From contig DGQP01000004.1 of the NCBI GenBank assembly GCA_002400415.1, forward strand, positions 124,001 to 188,000: 64,000 nt of DNA, written 5' to 3'. Positions 16,841 to 26,289 of the stretch are shown in pieces; within the stretch, counting starts at the first letter, position 1; each line of letters starts with the position of its first letter. A program made the position numbers and the translations under genes. Origin of the DNA: Chitinophagaceae bacterium UBA4411. GTDB lineage: Bacteria > Bacteroidota > Bacteroidia > Chitinophagales > Chitinophagaceae. The notes under the pieces were generated by a model. The model was not told the DNA's origin. It did not search any database and saw nothing but the letters and a program-made list of their open reading frames with translations.

Positions 16841-17365
16841 TTAAAAACGATAGCCTGCGGAAAATGAGGGGACAAAACGTTTACCCACGTCTTCATCCAG
16901 CGAATTGAAGCCGCGGCTGAATTCCACCGTATAGCCAAATCCAACTGAAGGTGCGGCAAAAATATGTTTGGCAAAAACAAAATGGTAACCCAGTTCAGCA
17001 ACAGGTGTGATAAAAAGGCTGTTCTGTCTTGATTTTCCTTCAAAATTTTCCAAGGAGAACATAAGTCTGGCGCCGGCAAAAGGGCTTTGACCATTTACAT
17101 TATCACTGAACGCATAGCGGTAACCGGCATAGATGCCAAAGCCGGTGGAAACAGAATATGCTTTTTTAGAAGCTAACTGGTAAGTGATCCCCACACTGAA
17201 GCTGTTTTTTGCATGGAAGGTTTCACCACGGGCAGCAGCTTTGGTACTATTGAAACCCCGGCCTAAGAATTTCATGTATTCTCCACCGAATTCAAAGGGG
17301 CGCTGGGCATGGGTGGTACAGGATGCAATTATTAGAAAGAGTATAAAAAATCTGAGTTTGCGCAT
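16841..17365 (-). CDS. small outer-membrane beta-barrel-like protein
   Basis: A 174-residue exported protein: signal peptide about residues 1-20, which could also be a lipoprotein signal (IIASC). The rest consists of short alternating strands with aromatic ends and closes in FVPSFSAGYRF, whose terminal Phe is typical of outer-membrane barrels. It is close in size to eight-stranded barrels. I do not recognise a named family. It faces the DinB gene tail to tail with five bases between them. Confidence 0.72.
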   Translation of the reverse strand: MRKLRFFILFLIIASCTTHAQRPFEFGGEYMKFLGRGFNSTKAAARGETFHAKNSFSVGITYQLASKKAYSVSTGFGIYAGYRYAFSDNVNGQSPFAGARLMFSLENFEGKSRQNSLFITPVAELGYHFVFAKHIFAAPSVGFGYTVEFSRGFNSLDEDVGKRFVPSFSAGYRF

Positions 17366-17593
17366 TGTACTTTAAACGTATAAGGTAGTAAAATATTTTA
17401 TACTATTTTTCTTTGTATTCTGGTTAAAAGATGGCATATCTTTTCTACAAAACGAAGAGAAAGAAAAATTTTTGTTCAGTTGATTATTAGTTCCAGCTCT
17501 TTCGTCTGCCAGTATTCGAGTAATAAAAATCAGGCTGGTATTTATTGCTTTTAACGGGAATAGCGAAAAATATCCTGTTGCTGTATAAGTTAT

Positions 17594-18919
17594 TTATGAT
17601 TGTAATTCCTCCACCCATTTATCTCTCTCATCCGGGCTGAATTTCCAGGGGGCAAAATTATTCTCCACGTTGCTGAACATGGTCGTCCATTCCTGGGGCG
17701 AATTACTTTCTTCCATGACTAAATGACGGCGGAGCTGGATGATAATATCCAGCGGGCTGATACTGACCGGGCATTCCTGCACACAGGCATTACAGGTGGT
17801 ACAGGCCCTGAGTTCTTCCACGCTGATATAATTATGCAATAGCGATTTGCCATCGTCTTTGAACTCGCCGTTAGCGCTGATATTCTTACCCACTTCTTCC
17901 ATCCGGTCACGGGTGTCCATCATAATCTTGCGGGGCGATAATAATTTACCGGTGGTATTGGCAGGGCAGGCTGCCGAACAACGGCCGCATTCGGTGCAAC
18001 TGTAAGCATCCATTAAATTCTTCCAGCTCAGGTCCATGATATCTTTGGCGCCGAATTTCTGAACAGTAGCTTGTTCACTAACGGGAGCCAGCTCCGGTTG
18101 CATCGCATACAATACTTCTTTTTGGATAGATTCCATATTTTCCATTTTGCCCATAGGTTGCAGGCGGGCAAAATAGGCGTTAGGGAAAGCCAGGATAATA
18201 TGCAAATGCTTGGAATAAGGAAGATAATTCAGGAAGGCAAAAATACCGGCGATATGCAGCCACCAGGCCGTTCTCTCCATGATCTCAAGTCCGCTGTTGC
18301 TGATACCGCTGAGAAGCGGATGCAGGAATTGTGAGATCACAAAATTTCCGGTGGGATGGACTGCATAATGTTCAACAGCTCTGGTTTGTAATAATGTGTC
18401 GCTTGCATTTAGCAAAAGAAATAAGGACATTAAAACAATTTCAGTGAGCAGGATATAATTGGCATCACTCCGGGGCCAGCCATCCAGGTCTTTACTGATA
18501 AAGCGTTTCAGTTTAATGATGTTTCTGCGCACCAGGAAAATAATACAGGCGGTGAGTACCAGCAGGGCCAGTACTTCAAAAGCATTAATGAGAAAAGTAT
18601 AGAATCCGCCCAGCGGTGCAGCAAATAAACGGTGCTTACCGGTGATGCCATCCAGTACGATCTCCAGTACCTCGATATTAATAATGATAAAACCGGCATA
18701 CACTACAAAGTGCAGCAGGGCCACCAGCGGGTTGCGGAACATTTTTTGTTGCCCGAAAGCGAGCAGCAGGAGATTCTTCCGGCGTTGTGGTTTATTATCG
18801 CTGAAGTCTTCATCCCGGCCGAGCCGGATATTACGGCTGATCTCTTTTACTTTTTTAGAAAAAAGCCAAATGGATACAGCACTGAGGAGGACAAACAAAA
18901 TTTGTTGTGCAATTTGCAT
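17594..18919 (-). CDS. membrane-anchored 4Fe-4S protein, Hdr-like
   Basis: A 441-residue protein with about five transmembrane helices in residues 1-255, as in the gamma subunit of nitrate reductase, followed by a 2x[4Fe-4S] ferredoxin-like domain: CTECGRCSAACP and CTTCNACVQECPVSISPLD. It should move electrons between the quinone pool and a cytoplasmic partner, most likely the CCG-domain protein at 13580-14359. The ATG at 18917-18919 is preferred to the TTG three codons earlier. The gene is on the same strand as its partner but four unrelated genes lie between them. Confidence 0.85.
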   Translation of the reverse strand: MQIAQQILFVLLSAVSIWLFSKKVKEISRNIRLGRDEDFSDNKPQRRKNLLLLAFGQQKMFRNPLVALLHFVVYAGFIIINIEVLEIVLDGITGKHRLFAAPLGGFYTFLINAFEVLALLVLTACIIFLVRRNIIKLKRFISKDLDGWPRSDANYILLTEIVLMSLFLLLNASDTLLQTRAVEHYAVHPTGNFVISQFLHPLLSGISNSGLEIMERTAWWLHIAGIFAFLNYLPYSKHLHIILAFPNAYFARLQPMGKMENMESIQKEVLYAMQPELAPVSEQATVQKFGAKDIMDLSWKNLMDAYSCTECGRCSAACPANTTGKLLSPRKIMMDTRDRMEEVGKNISANGEFKDDGKSLLHNYISVEELRACTTCNACVQECPVSISPLDIIIQLRRHLVMEESNSPQEWTTMFSNVENNFAPWKFSPDERDKWVEELQS

Positions 18920-18997
18920 AGCATTCAATTACAAGTGCTAATTTACGGGTTGTATAGCAAACCCATTAAAGTTTACAGGTTTAAGACCTTATCAGCC

Positions 18998-19498
18998 ATG
19001 CCTTCAGCAAAAAAATATATACTGGACCAGGCCACTGCAGAAAAGAAAATGCGGAGAATGGCGCTGGAGATTATCGAAAACAATATTGACGAAAAAGAGA
19101 TCATCCTGGCCGGGGTGCGGGAAAGTGGTATCGTGGTGGCCCGGCATATGCAGGAACTCCTCGGCGAAATATCGGATGTTAAAACGGAACTTATCAGTAT
19201 TACACTGGATAAAAAAGAGCCCGGTACGGTAACACTGAGTAAGGAGATTGATTTCAATAATAAGGTTGTAATACTGGTGGATGATGTGGCCAACAGCGGC
19301 AGGACCTTATTGTATGCACTGAAACCATTCCTCGGTTTTCATCCTAAAAAGATACAAATGCTGGTGCTGGTGGAAAGAAGCCATAATTCTTTCCCGGTAC
19401 ATCCTGATTATGTGGGTTTACCTGTTTCCACTACTTTGCAGGAGCATATTTATGTGGAAGTGGAAGAGGGTAAGATTGCCGGTACTTACCTCGAGTAA
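18998..19498 (+). CDS. PyrR-like phosphoribosyltransferase
   Basis: A 166-residue type I phosphoribosyltransferase. The PRPP loop VILVDDVANSGRT is at residues 91-103, the substrate loop region GVRESGIVVA at 39-48, and the end VERSHNSFPVHPDYVGLPVS resembles the PyrR family (uracil phosphoribosyltransferase and pyrimidine attenuation regulator). In Bacteroidota such proteins are usually salvage-like enzymes of unproven substrate. The ATG at 18998 is chosen; the frame is open further upstream but that part is antisense to the Fe-S gene and has no domain. Confidence 0.82.
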   Translation: MPSAKKYILDQATAEKKMRRMALEIIENNIDEKEIILAGVRESGIVVARHMQELLGEISDVKTELISITLDKKEPGTVTLSKEIDFNNKVVILVDDVANSGRTLLYALKPFLGFHPKKIQMLVLVERSHNSFPVHPDYVGLPVSTTLQEHIYVEVEEGKIAGTYLE

Positions 19499-19501
19499 TT
19501 G

Positions 19502-19909
19502 TTAGTCAGTCAGCACAACATTCACATCTTTGGAAACCTGGTAAGAATAGCGGTCGGTGCAGATTACCCTTACTGTTGCATTGGTGGCAGAACTGATACC
19601 ACTGACAGTCCAGTTGAAATTAAAATCAAAATAAGTAACGCCGGAAGTTGAAACATTTTGCTGGTACATAATGGAATTGGAAGCTGTATTTCTTACCTCC
19701 AGTTTAACTGCAGATATGCCATCATTGTCAATAATATTTCCTTTAACCTGCATCGTTGTGCCATTCAGAAAAATGGCACCGGCCGAAGGGGAGGTGAACT
19801 GAATAACAGCTGCCGTATCCGCTGGTGGGGGTGTATCATTCTTATCACCGCATCTGGTATTCAAAATAGAAAAACCGGTAAGTAAAAGTATATATTGTAA
19901 GAGACGCAT
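19502..19909 (-). CDS. lipoprotein with Ig-like fold
   Basis: A 135-residue lipoprotein: signal about residues 1-19 ending LNTRC, then GDKNDTPPPADTAAV as linker and an Ig-like or Fn3-like beta-sandwich (IQFTSPSAGAIFLNGTTMQV then DNDGISAVKLEVRN). DUF4625-type proteins of Bacteroidota have this plan. It is probably surface or periplasm exposed. The stop lies three bases from the convergent phosphoribosyltransferase stop, and the gene is 15 bases after the DUF2279-like gene on the same strand. Confidence 0.72.
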   Translation of the reverse strand: MRLLQYILLLTGFSILNTRCGDKNDTPPPADTAAVIQFTSPSAGAIFLNGTTMQVKGNIIDNDGISAVKLEVRNTASNSIMYQQNVSTSGVTYFDFNFNWTVSGISSATNATVRVICTDRYSYQVSKDVNVVLTD

Positions 19910-19924
19910 GCGGTTTGTTTTTTT

Positions 19925-21007
19925 TTAAAAATACAAAAAATACGCCTTCAACCTGCCATTTGAAAATTGAAGTGCAGGAGACGGAAATTTAAAAGCACTT
20001 AAAACCGTGAGCAGGAATTTTATTCCTTTTTTATTTGTTTTGATTTTTGTGAGGTCAATATCCGGCGCCAGATACCACTGACGGTATCTTTTAATATCAG
20101 TCCGGTTGAAAATGATATTGCCGTTTTCATCTTTCCCTGTATTCTCACGGGCTCCGAACAAACCTTCTGCACCATAGCCAACAGCGACCGACAACCAGCC
20201 CGGCACTTTTGCCCGGGGGAAAAACGAACTGATAGTGGCGCTGGCCCAATAGGTTTGCCCGTTATAGTCTTTTATTAAACGTTCACCAATGCTTTTGCCA
20301 AATAATGTATTATTCCTGCTGTTCAGTTCTGCGTCACTATAGCTTTTCCGGTGAAAAGAAAATTTGAGTTTGACACGCTGATCATCCCATGCCAGTTCCT
20401 GCGCCACCAGCAATCCGCTGCCCAGGATGTTGGCGGAGAAATCGGTCCAGCTCCAGCCCCAGCCCCCGCTAAAACCATCAAGCACTTCAATAACGGTTTG
20501 ATACGCTGCTCCGCTCATGCCACCAATCCAGATACGTTTTTTGCGGTCGATACCTGTCCAGCGCCATAGTTCCATACTGGCCCGGCTTTCAATATAGGCG
20601 CTGTACAAATGGCCGGCTTTATCCACCTGTTTCCATTCGGGAAGATCGTTAAAACTGTGAAACCCTGTCTGCGGGTAATTCTTATACCAGGCGGAATACA
20701 ATGCCAGCATGGTTCCGCCATAACCAATAATATTACCGGCTGCAACGAGACGAACCCTTTTTTTCTTTTGCTCCTGTGTGAGTTTATAATAATTGTAATC
20801 AGCTGGCGGAGGAATTACCGGAGAAACGGGACGAACTGCACTGTCTGTTACTTCCTTTACGATACTGCTGACGGAAACGGCGGTGTCATTCTGTGCTGAA
20901 ACAGGCAGCTGAAGAAAGAGCAATGCGGTTAAAATGCCCGGCAGCAAACGGGACGATGAAGTGTGTGACACAAGGGACGATGATAGTAGTGCTGCTGCTG
21001 ACCTCAT
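19925..21007 (-). CDS. DUF2279-like exported protein
   Basis: A 360-residue protein with an N-terminal signal (about residues 1-38, ending LPVSAQ). The central region with GYGGTMLALYSAWYKNYP, QVDKAGHLYSAYIESR and the Trp/Gly-rich SGGWGWSWTDFSANILGSG matches the DUF2279 family of predicted membrane-associated, YfiM-like proteins. Function is unknown; the His in DKAGH is the conserved one. The ATG at 21005-21007 is chosen because the longer frame begins with a non-ATG codon and adds polar residues before the signal. It is divergent from the phosphohexomutase. Confidence 0.75.
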   Translation of the reverse strand: MRSAAALLSSSLVSHTSSSRLLPGILTALLFLQLPVSAQNDTAVSVSSIVKEVTDSAVRPVSPVIPPPADYNYYKLTQEQKKKRVRLVAAGNIIGYGGTMLALYSAWYKNYPQTGFHSFNDLPEWKQVDKAGHLYSAYIESRASMELWRWTGIDRKKRIWIGGMSGAAYQTVIEVLDGFSGGWGWSWTDFSANILGSGLLVAQELAWDDQRVKLKFSFHRKSYSDAELNSRNNTLFGKSIGERLIKDYNGQTYWASATISSFFPRAKVPGWLSVAVGYGAEGLFGARENTGKDENGNIIFNRTDIKRYRQWYLAPDIDLTKIKTNKKGIKFLLTVLSAFKFPSPALQFSNGRLKAYFLYF

Positions 21008-21106
21008 AATTAATGAAACAAATTTACGTTTATCGTTTGTTTTCGGTTTCAAATAATAAAATTCAATAACTTCATTGCTCCTATTTTAACATTAAATACC
21101 TGATAT

Positions 21107-22831
21107 ATGGAAGCTGCAATCCAGGCAAAGATCGACACATGGCTCAATGGAAATTTTGACACTGCTACAAAAGAAGAAATCAAAAAACTACAGGCACAAA
21201 ACCCGAATGAACTGGCCGATGCTTTTTACCGCAATCTTGAATTTGGAACCGGTGGCCTCCGCGGCCTGATGGGTGTGGGCACCAACCGGATGAATAAATA
21301 CACGGTGGGGATGGCCACACAGGGCTATGCGAATTACCTGAAACAAAGTTTTCCCGGCGAAGAAGTGAGTGTGGCCATTGCACATGATTGCCGCAACAAC
21401 AGCCGTTTTTTTGCTGAAACAACTGCTAATGTTTTTGCAGCGAATGGTATTAAGGTTTACCTGTATGAAGAACTGCGGCCTACGCCGAACCTTTCCTTTG
21501 CGATCCGTCATTTAAAATGCAAAGGCGGTGTGGTGTGTACCGCTTCGCATAACCCCAAAGAGTATAACGGATACAAAGCTTACTGGGACGATGGTTCACA
21601 ACTGGTGCCACCGCACGATAAAAATGTAATTAAAGAAGTGGATAAGATACTGTCAGTGGATGATGTGAAATGGAGTGGGGGAGAAGCCAATATCGTCCTG
21701 ATCGGCAAAGACGTTGATGAAGTATATTTTGATATGGTGAAGGGCCTGAGTATTTACCCGGATGTGATTGCCAAACATAAAGACCTGGGTATCGTTTATA
21801 CATCTATTCATGGTTCCGGCATCACGATGGTGCCGGAAGTGCTGAAGCGCTTTGGCTTTACCAATGTACACATTGTAAAAGAGCAAATGGTACCGGACGG
21901 TAATTTCCCGACGGTAGTCTATCCTAATCCTGAAGAAAGTGAAGCGATGAGCCTGGGATTGAAATTAGCAGAGAAGCTTGACGCAGATATTTTATGTGGT
22001 ACCGACCCTGATGCAGACAGGCTGGCTATAGGTGTGAAAGACTCCAATGGCAAATGGGTGCTGATGAATGGTAACCAGACTGCCGTGCTGGCGTTTAACT
22101 ATTTAATGGAAGCAAGAAGGGCAAAGGGCATTGCACAGTCCAATGATATGGTGGTGACCACCATTGTGACCACCCCGATGATTGATGCAATCGCTGCGGG
22201 CAACCATGTTGCCTGCTACCGGGTGCTGACGGGTTTTAAATGGATTGCTGAAATGATACGTCTGAAAGCAGGAAAGGAAAATTATATTATCGGCGGCGAA
22301 GAAAGTTTTGGCTTAATGATCGGGGATAAAGTAAGAGATAAAGACGGGGTAAGTGCCGTGGCTTTATTATGCGAAATGGCAGCTTATGAAAAAGACAAGG
22401 GCCGCAGCCTGTACGAAAAAATGATTGATCTTTATGTACAGTATGGTTTTTACAAAGAGCACCTGATATCTATTACTAAAAAGGGAATGGATGGCCAGCA
22501 GCAGATAGCAGCAATGATGGAAAGTTACCGTAATAACCCGCCAAAAATGATCAATGGTTCTACCGTGGTGAAATTGCTGGATTATGAACTGCAAAAAGGT
22601 ACCAACCCGCAAACGGGCGAACAGTGGACCATTGAACTGCCGAAATCTAATGTATTGCAGTTTATCCTGGCGGATGGCAGCAGCATTTCGGCCAGGCCGA
22701 GTGGCACGGAACCCAAGATTAAATTCTATTTCAGTGTGAATACCAAACTGAACAGTGCAGCAGAGTTTGATAAAGTGAATAAGGAACTGGATGATAAAAT
22801 AAAGGCGGTTATTGAGGATATGAAATTATAA
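21107..22831 (+). CDS. phosphohexomutase (phosphoglucomutase/phosphomannomutase)
   Basis: A 574-residue alpha-D-phosphohexomutase that shifts phosphate between C1 and C6 of a hexose. The phosphoserine loop CTASHNPKEYNGYK has S147, the Mg loop GTDPDADR is near residue 300, the sugar-specificity loop GGEESFG near 396, and the phosphate-binding loop RPSGTEPKIKF near 530. The length fits the larger PGM2-like subfamily that handles glucose-1-phosphate, and in some species deoxyribose- or ribose-phosphate. The start is the first ATG and has a full N-terminal helix. The lipoprotein gene follows nine bases later. Confidence 0.92.
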   Translation: MEAAIQAKIDTWLNGNFDTATKEEIKKLQAQNPNELADAFYRNLEFGTGGLRGLMGVGTNRMNKYTVGMATQGYANYLKQSFPGEEVSVAIAHDCRNNSRFFAETTANVFAANGIKVYLYEELRPTPNLSFAIRHLKCKGGVVCTASHNPKEYNGYKAYWDDGSQLVPPHDKNVIKEVDKILSVDDVKWSGGEANIVLIGKDVDEVYFDMVKGLSIYPDVIAKHKDLGIVYTSIHGSGITMVPEVLKRFGFTNVHIVKEQMVPDGNFPTVVYPNPEESEAMSLGLKLAEKLDADILCGTDPDADRLAIGVKDSNGKWVLMNGNQTAVLAFNYLMEARRAKGIAQSNDMVVTTIVTTPMIDAIAAGNHVACYRVLTGFKWIAEMIRLKAGKENYIIGGEESFGLMIGDKVRDKDGVSAVALLCEMAAYEKDKGRSLYEKMIDLYVQYGFYKEHLISITKKGMDGQQQIAAMMESYRNNPPKMINGSTVVKLLDYELQKGTNPQTGEQWTIELPKSNVLQFILADGSSISARPSGTEPKIKFYFSVNTKLNSAAEFDKVNKELDDKIKAVIEDMKL

Positions 22832-22839
22832 CAATATCA

Positions 22840-23169
22840 ATGCGGCTATCTTTTTTTTTACTGCTGGTAATTTCTTTTGTTTCCTGTTCCACAGCTTCAC
22901 CCACCGAGGCTGAAGTGAAACAGCAAGTAGAAATGTGGTATATGCAGGAAAGCTCCGGTGACGGGGCCGGCCGCTGGGATGTCAATGGGATTACGGTGCT
23001 TTCTGTTACCAAAGATGGAAGCCGTAAAGATGTTTTCAATACAGTAAGTGCAGTGAGTGGCATCCGTCATTACCCGCCGCTGGCCGAAGCAAGACCCGAT
23101 GAACCCTTTGCGGATACGATACGGATGGCCCTGCAATGGAATGGGGCAAAATGGGTGACGGCCGAATAA
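22840..23169 (+). CDS. small lipoprotein, unknown
   Basis: A 109-residue lipoprotein candidate: signal about residues 1-15 with lipobox FVSC and C16, followed by STASPTEAEVKQQVEMW and a mostly strand-forming body ending ALQWNGAKWVTAE. No family is recognised. It follows the phosphohexomutase by nine bases and is probably on the same message. The body may be a small NTF2-like or cystatin-like fold, but this is a guess from strand pattern. Confidence 0.68.
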   Translation: MRLSFFLLLVISFVSCSTASPTEAEVKQQVEMWYMQESSGDGAGRWDVNGITVLSVTKDGSRKDVFNTVSAVSGIRHYPPLAEARPDEPFADTIRMALQWNGAKWVTAE

Positions 23170-23257
23170 AGTTGTAAACAGGTTTGAATAAATACTTTAC
23201 GGGAACCGTTGCTCTTCTTTTCAGTCTTTGTTTGCATAGCTTATCTTGCGGCAGCTT

Positions 23258-23914
23258 ATGAGACCCATTGAAGATACATACCGCCACAAAGGATTACGTA
23301 AAAAACTGGTTGATACTGTCCGCAGCAAAGGCATCACTGATGAAACCGTACTGGAAGCGGTTAATAAAATTCCCCGTCATTTCTTTTTAGATTCTGCTTT
23401 TGATGAACTGGCTTATGAAGACCGGGCTTTTCCCATCGGGGAAGGACAAACTATATCACAGCCTTACACGGTAGCCTACCAGACCCAGTTACTGGCGGTT
23501 AAAAAATTTGATAAGGTACTGGAAGTGGGCACCGGCAGTGCCTACCAGGCCTGTGTACTGGCTGAAGTGGGAGCGATGGTATACACGATCGAACGGCAGA
23601 AGAAATTGTATGATGTGAATAAGAATTTCCAGCACCTGAAAAAATATCCTTCCATTAAATTCTTTTATGGCGATGGTTATGAAGGGCTGCCTACCTATGG
23701 TCCTTTTGATAAAGTAATCATCACGGCAGCCGCACCGGAGATACCGGCCAAACTGATCGACCAATTAAAACCCGGGGGGATGATGGTGATTCCGCTGGGT
23801 GCCGGTGATGTGCAACGGATGATGCGGATCACCAAACTGGAAAACGGAGCCCTTAAAGAAGAAGTATTTGACAATTTTTCTTTTGTCCCGATGATAGAAG
23901 GAAAAAAATCATGA
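23258..23914 (+). CDS. pcm: protein-L-isoaspartate O-methyltransferase
   Basis: A 218-residue SAM-dependent enzyme that methylates isoaspartyl residues to start repair of aged proteins. The family motifs are present: GQTISQPYTVA at residues 63-73, the SAM-binding VLEVGTGSAYQACVLA at 87-102, IERQKKLYDV, and the late PFDKVIITAAAPEIP with the final LKPGGMMVIPLG. The ATG at 23258 is chosen over a TTG at 23246, as it gives the standard short N-terminal helix. Neighbouring genes have no related role. Confidence 0.93.
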   Translation: MRPIEDTYRHKGLRKKLVDTVRSKGITDETVLEAVNKIPRHFFLDSAFDELAYEDRAFPIGEGQTISQPYTVAYQTQLLAVKKFDKVLEVGTGSAYQACVLAEVGAMVYTIERQKKLYDVNKNFQHLKKYPSIKFFYGDGYEGLPTYGPFDKVIITAAAPEIPAKLIDQLKPGGMMVIPLGAGDVQRMMRITKLENGALKEEVFDNFSFVPMIEGKKS

Positions 23915-23967
23915 TAATATCCAACAAAGGATTTTGAATTAGAATGGCCTTACTACTTTATTCGTTC

Positions 23968-24903
23968 CTATACAAACTGTTCCAGTAACTGTATCCTCTT
24001 TTCCACCGGCGGGTGCGTGGAGAATATATTATCCCAGGAAGCTGATTTATGGGCGGATGGTTTGGGATTATCAATAAACAATTGTGCCACATCACGGCTT
24101 TCCACGGCTTCAATCATCGGATCGGCTGCTACTTTTCGTAAAGCACTGGCTAAGGCGTAAGGTTTCTTCGTCATATCGGCGGCGCCGGCATCAGCCAAAT
24201 ACTCTCTTTTGCGGCTGATACCAAAGCGCAGTAAGATCGATAATAGATAAGCTATAGCGGTGATCACAATGGCAATAAGAATGATAGCGCCGCTTCCTTT
24301 ACTGTCCCTGTCCCTTTTGCCCGAACCGGCAAAGCGAAGACTGCGAAAGGCCATTTCGGCAAGGAAAGAAAAGATGCCCACAAATATGATGGAGATGATG
24401 AGTAAACGGACATCCCGGTTCTTAATATGGGTAAGTTCATGGGCGATGACGCCTTCCAGTTCATCGTCATCCAGCTTGTTGATAATACCTCTCGATAACG
24501 AAACGGAATAACTGCTGTTGCTGATACCGCTGGCATATGCATTCAGTGAATCGTCTTCGATCACGTATACTTTTGGCATGGTCATGCCCTGGGAGATACA
24601 AAGATTTTCCACCAGGTTATAAACTCGTTTGTTGGCTGTTCTTTCCAGTGGTTTGGCGCCTGTGGCCAGGCGGATAAAAGCAGCATGGCCTGCCCAGGCG
24701 ATAAGAAACCAGATGCCGACACCCATTAAAACAAGCGGCATGACCTGTATGAACTGCAGGTTCGTTTCTTCTATACTCTGATCATTAATAAAAAAGAAGA
24801 ATGCATAAAACATTCCCAGCAGTAATGCCGGGAATGCTACCAGTAAAAGAACAGAATTGAAATTGTTTTTCCTGATCTGTGCGTCTAAACCAACGTACTG
24901 CAT
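23968..24903 (-). CDS. M48 metallopeptidase, HtpX-like
   Basis: A 311-residue integral membrane protease. Two transmembrane helices (about 18-40 and 52-76) precede the catalytic domain with zinc motif HELTH at residues 155-159 and the third ligand Glu in KREYLADAGAADM near 230; a further hydrophobic hairpin lies between (about 168-185 and 205-225). It is close to HtpX, which degrades damaged membrane proteins. It overlaps the end of an operon with lemA (two bases apart), a common pairing in bacteria. Confidence 0.9.
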   Translation of the reverse strand: MQYVGLDAQIRKNNFNSVLLLVAFPALLLGMFYAFFFFINDQSIEETNLQFIQVMPLVLMGVGIWFLIAWAGHAAFIRLATGAKPLERTANKRVYNLVENLCISQGMTMPKVYVIEDDSLNAYASGISNSSYSVSLSRGIINKLDDDELEGVIAHELTHIKNRDVRLLIISIIFVGIFSFLAEMAFRSLRFAGSGKRDRDSKGSGAIILIAIVITAIAYLLSILLRFGISRKREYLADAGAADMTKKPYALASALRKVAADPMIEAVESRDVAQLFIDNPKPSAHKSASWDNIFSTHPPVEKRIQLLEQFV

Positions 24904-24905
24904 AA

Positions 24906-25466
24906 TCAGAATTTGATCTGCGGGGGTTCTTCCATTTTTTTGCGGGTATCTTCACCCAGGTCGAAGAACATTTCCTTGGCAAATCCGAAATTCCGGGCCA
25001 CAAGATTACCCGGGAATGTTTCCACTGCATTATTGTACTCCGTGGTGGCGCCATTAAAGAAACGGCGGGCAGCAGCCAGTTTATTTTCAATATCGCTGAG
25101 CTCTTCCTGCAATTGTAAAAAATTCTGGTTGGCTTTGAGATCGGGATAGGCTTCCACCTGCACTTTTAAACCTGCCAATGTACTGCTTAGTTGCTGCTCG
25201 GCTTTAATCTTATCATCAATAGACGTAGCGGCCATTGCACTGGAACGGGCTTCGGTGATCTTCAGTAAAAGATCTTTTTCATGCGCCGCATATCCTTTTA
25301 CAGTTTCCACTAACTGGGGAACAAGATCGTGCCGCTGACGAAGCTGCACATCAATATCGGCAAAAGCATTTTGCCTGCGGTTGCGGAGGCGGACAAGACC
25401 ATTATAAAGGCTTACCATCCAGATGACGATCAGGATAATAATACCAACAACAATTAAAACCGGCAT
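24906..25466 (-). CDS. LemA family protein
   Basis: A 186-residue protein with one N-terminal transmembrane helix (about residues 3-22) and a long antiparallel helical domain. The family signature is visible: YNGLVRLRNRRQNAFADIDV, QRHDLVPQLVETVKGYAAHE, and the C-terminal RRFFNGATTEYNNAVETFP. LemA proteins are membrane anchored, and their function is unclear, though they sit next to M48 proteases often. It is directly upstream of the HtpX-like gene with two bases between them. Confidence 0.92.
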   Translation of the reverse strand: MPVLIVVGIIILIVIWMVSLYNGLVRLRNRRQNAFADIDVQLRQRHDLVPQLVETVKGYAAHEKDLLLKITEARSSAMAATSIDDKIKAEQQLSSTLAGLKVQVEAYPDLKANQNFLQLQEELSDIENKLAAARRFFNGATTEYNNAVETFPGNLVARNFGFAKEMFFDLGEDTRKKMEEPPQIKF

Positions 25467-25502
25467 AGTAGTTTTATTTTAGTGGAATTGAAATTACACA
25501 AA

Positions 25503-25534
25503 AACCCGGGACTGGCAAGAGCCGGTCCCGGGTT
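25503..25534 (-). terminator. intrinsic terminator after the 25559-26143 gene
   Basis: Arms 25503-25516 and 25521-25534 pair over 14 bases with a single mismatch that is a G-U in one direction, around a four-base loop. The minus strand continues with TTTTTGTG, so the hairpin ends the lipoprotein transcript before the lemA promoter. Confidence 0.82.
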
Positions 25535-25558
25535 GTATAAACCAGGCGGATGAACATG

Positions 25559-26143
25559 TTAGTCAGCCTGGAAGGATATATCCGCCAGCCCGGCGACATA
25601 AGTCTGGGTTGTATTCGTAGGGAATTGAACCGGGCTTTGGGCTGCACTTATCCATTGGTATCCCTTGATGACAATATTACCGGAAGTGATCGGGTAAGAA
25701 AGGTTACCGCCTCCAATCTTAGTGATTTCATACCATTGGCCGGATGACCATACAGAAACAAGATAAGTTTTACCGGTGGTTACGGCTACCGGGGTAATGG
25801 CTCCAAATGTCAGTTCTCCATTAGAGCTTTGAGTAATGGTAGTTTGCGCCAAAGCTGTTTTAGGGTTTGATGCTGTATCCCAAAGTGTGACACGATAACT
25901 GCCGGCAGCCGGCATTTTGCAACCCAGTTTATTAATCTTTCCGTTTTTGGACACTGAAAACAAACACCCGTATTCATAATTACCTGAACCGGTAGCAGTA
26001 ATGTTATAATTTCCATTCAGGAAAAAAGCAGCAGCGACAGGCGCATTCTCGGTTGGCTGGATGGTAATTGTTTCTGTATCTTTTTTACAGGAAGCCACGA
26101 AGAGTACGACAGACAAAGAAGCGAACAAAAAAAAGTGTTTCAT
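25559..26143 (-). CDS. lipoprotein with DUF4082-like beta domain
   Basis: A 194-residue lipoprotein: signal about residues 1-18 with lipobox VASC and C19. The rest is a beta-sandwich; GCKMPAAGSYRVTLWDTAS and TFGAITPVAVTTGKTYLVSV resemble the DUF4082 type of domain. It is likely surface exposed on the cell envelope, role unknown. It is a single-gene unit with a terminator at 25503-25534. Confidence 0.72.
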   Translation of the reverse strand: MKHFFLFASLSVVLFVASCKKDTETITIQPTENAPVAAAFFLNGNYNITATGSGNYEYGCLFSVSKNGKINKLGCKMPAAGSYRVTLWDTASNPKTALAQTTITQSSNGELTFGAITPVAVTTGKTYLVSVWSSGQWYEITKIGGGNLSYPITSGNIVIKGYQWISAAQSPVQFPTNTTQTYVAGLADISFQAD

Positions 26144-26289
26144 CGTTTAGGATTAAGTTTACTGTTAAAAATAATTGACGCCGTAAAATTGTAGTGTTTA
26201 TTTGTAGTGGACAATACCACAAAAGGGTAGTACCGGAATGTGGTAGAAATGAGAAAACAGCTGCGTATAAATTCTGGAGAAGAAACGGA

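Noticed and set aside
18632..18997. Long upstream part of the phosphoribosyltransferase frame
   Set aside because: It is antisense to the membrane 4Fe-4S gene and has no similarity to the family, which starts near 18998.
26190..26235. Regulatory palindrome TTGTAGTGG...CCACAA before the 25559-26143 gene
   Set aside because: The arms pair only after leaving out two bases, and no second site is near; too weak to list.
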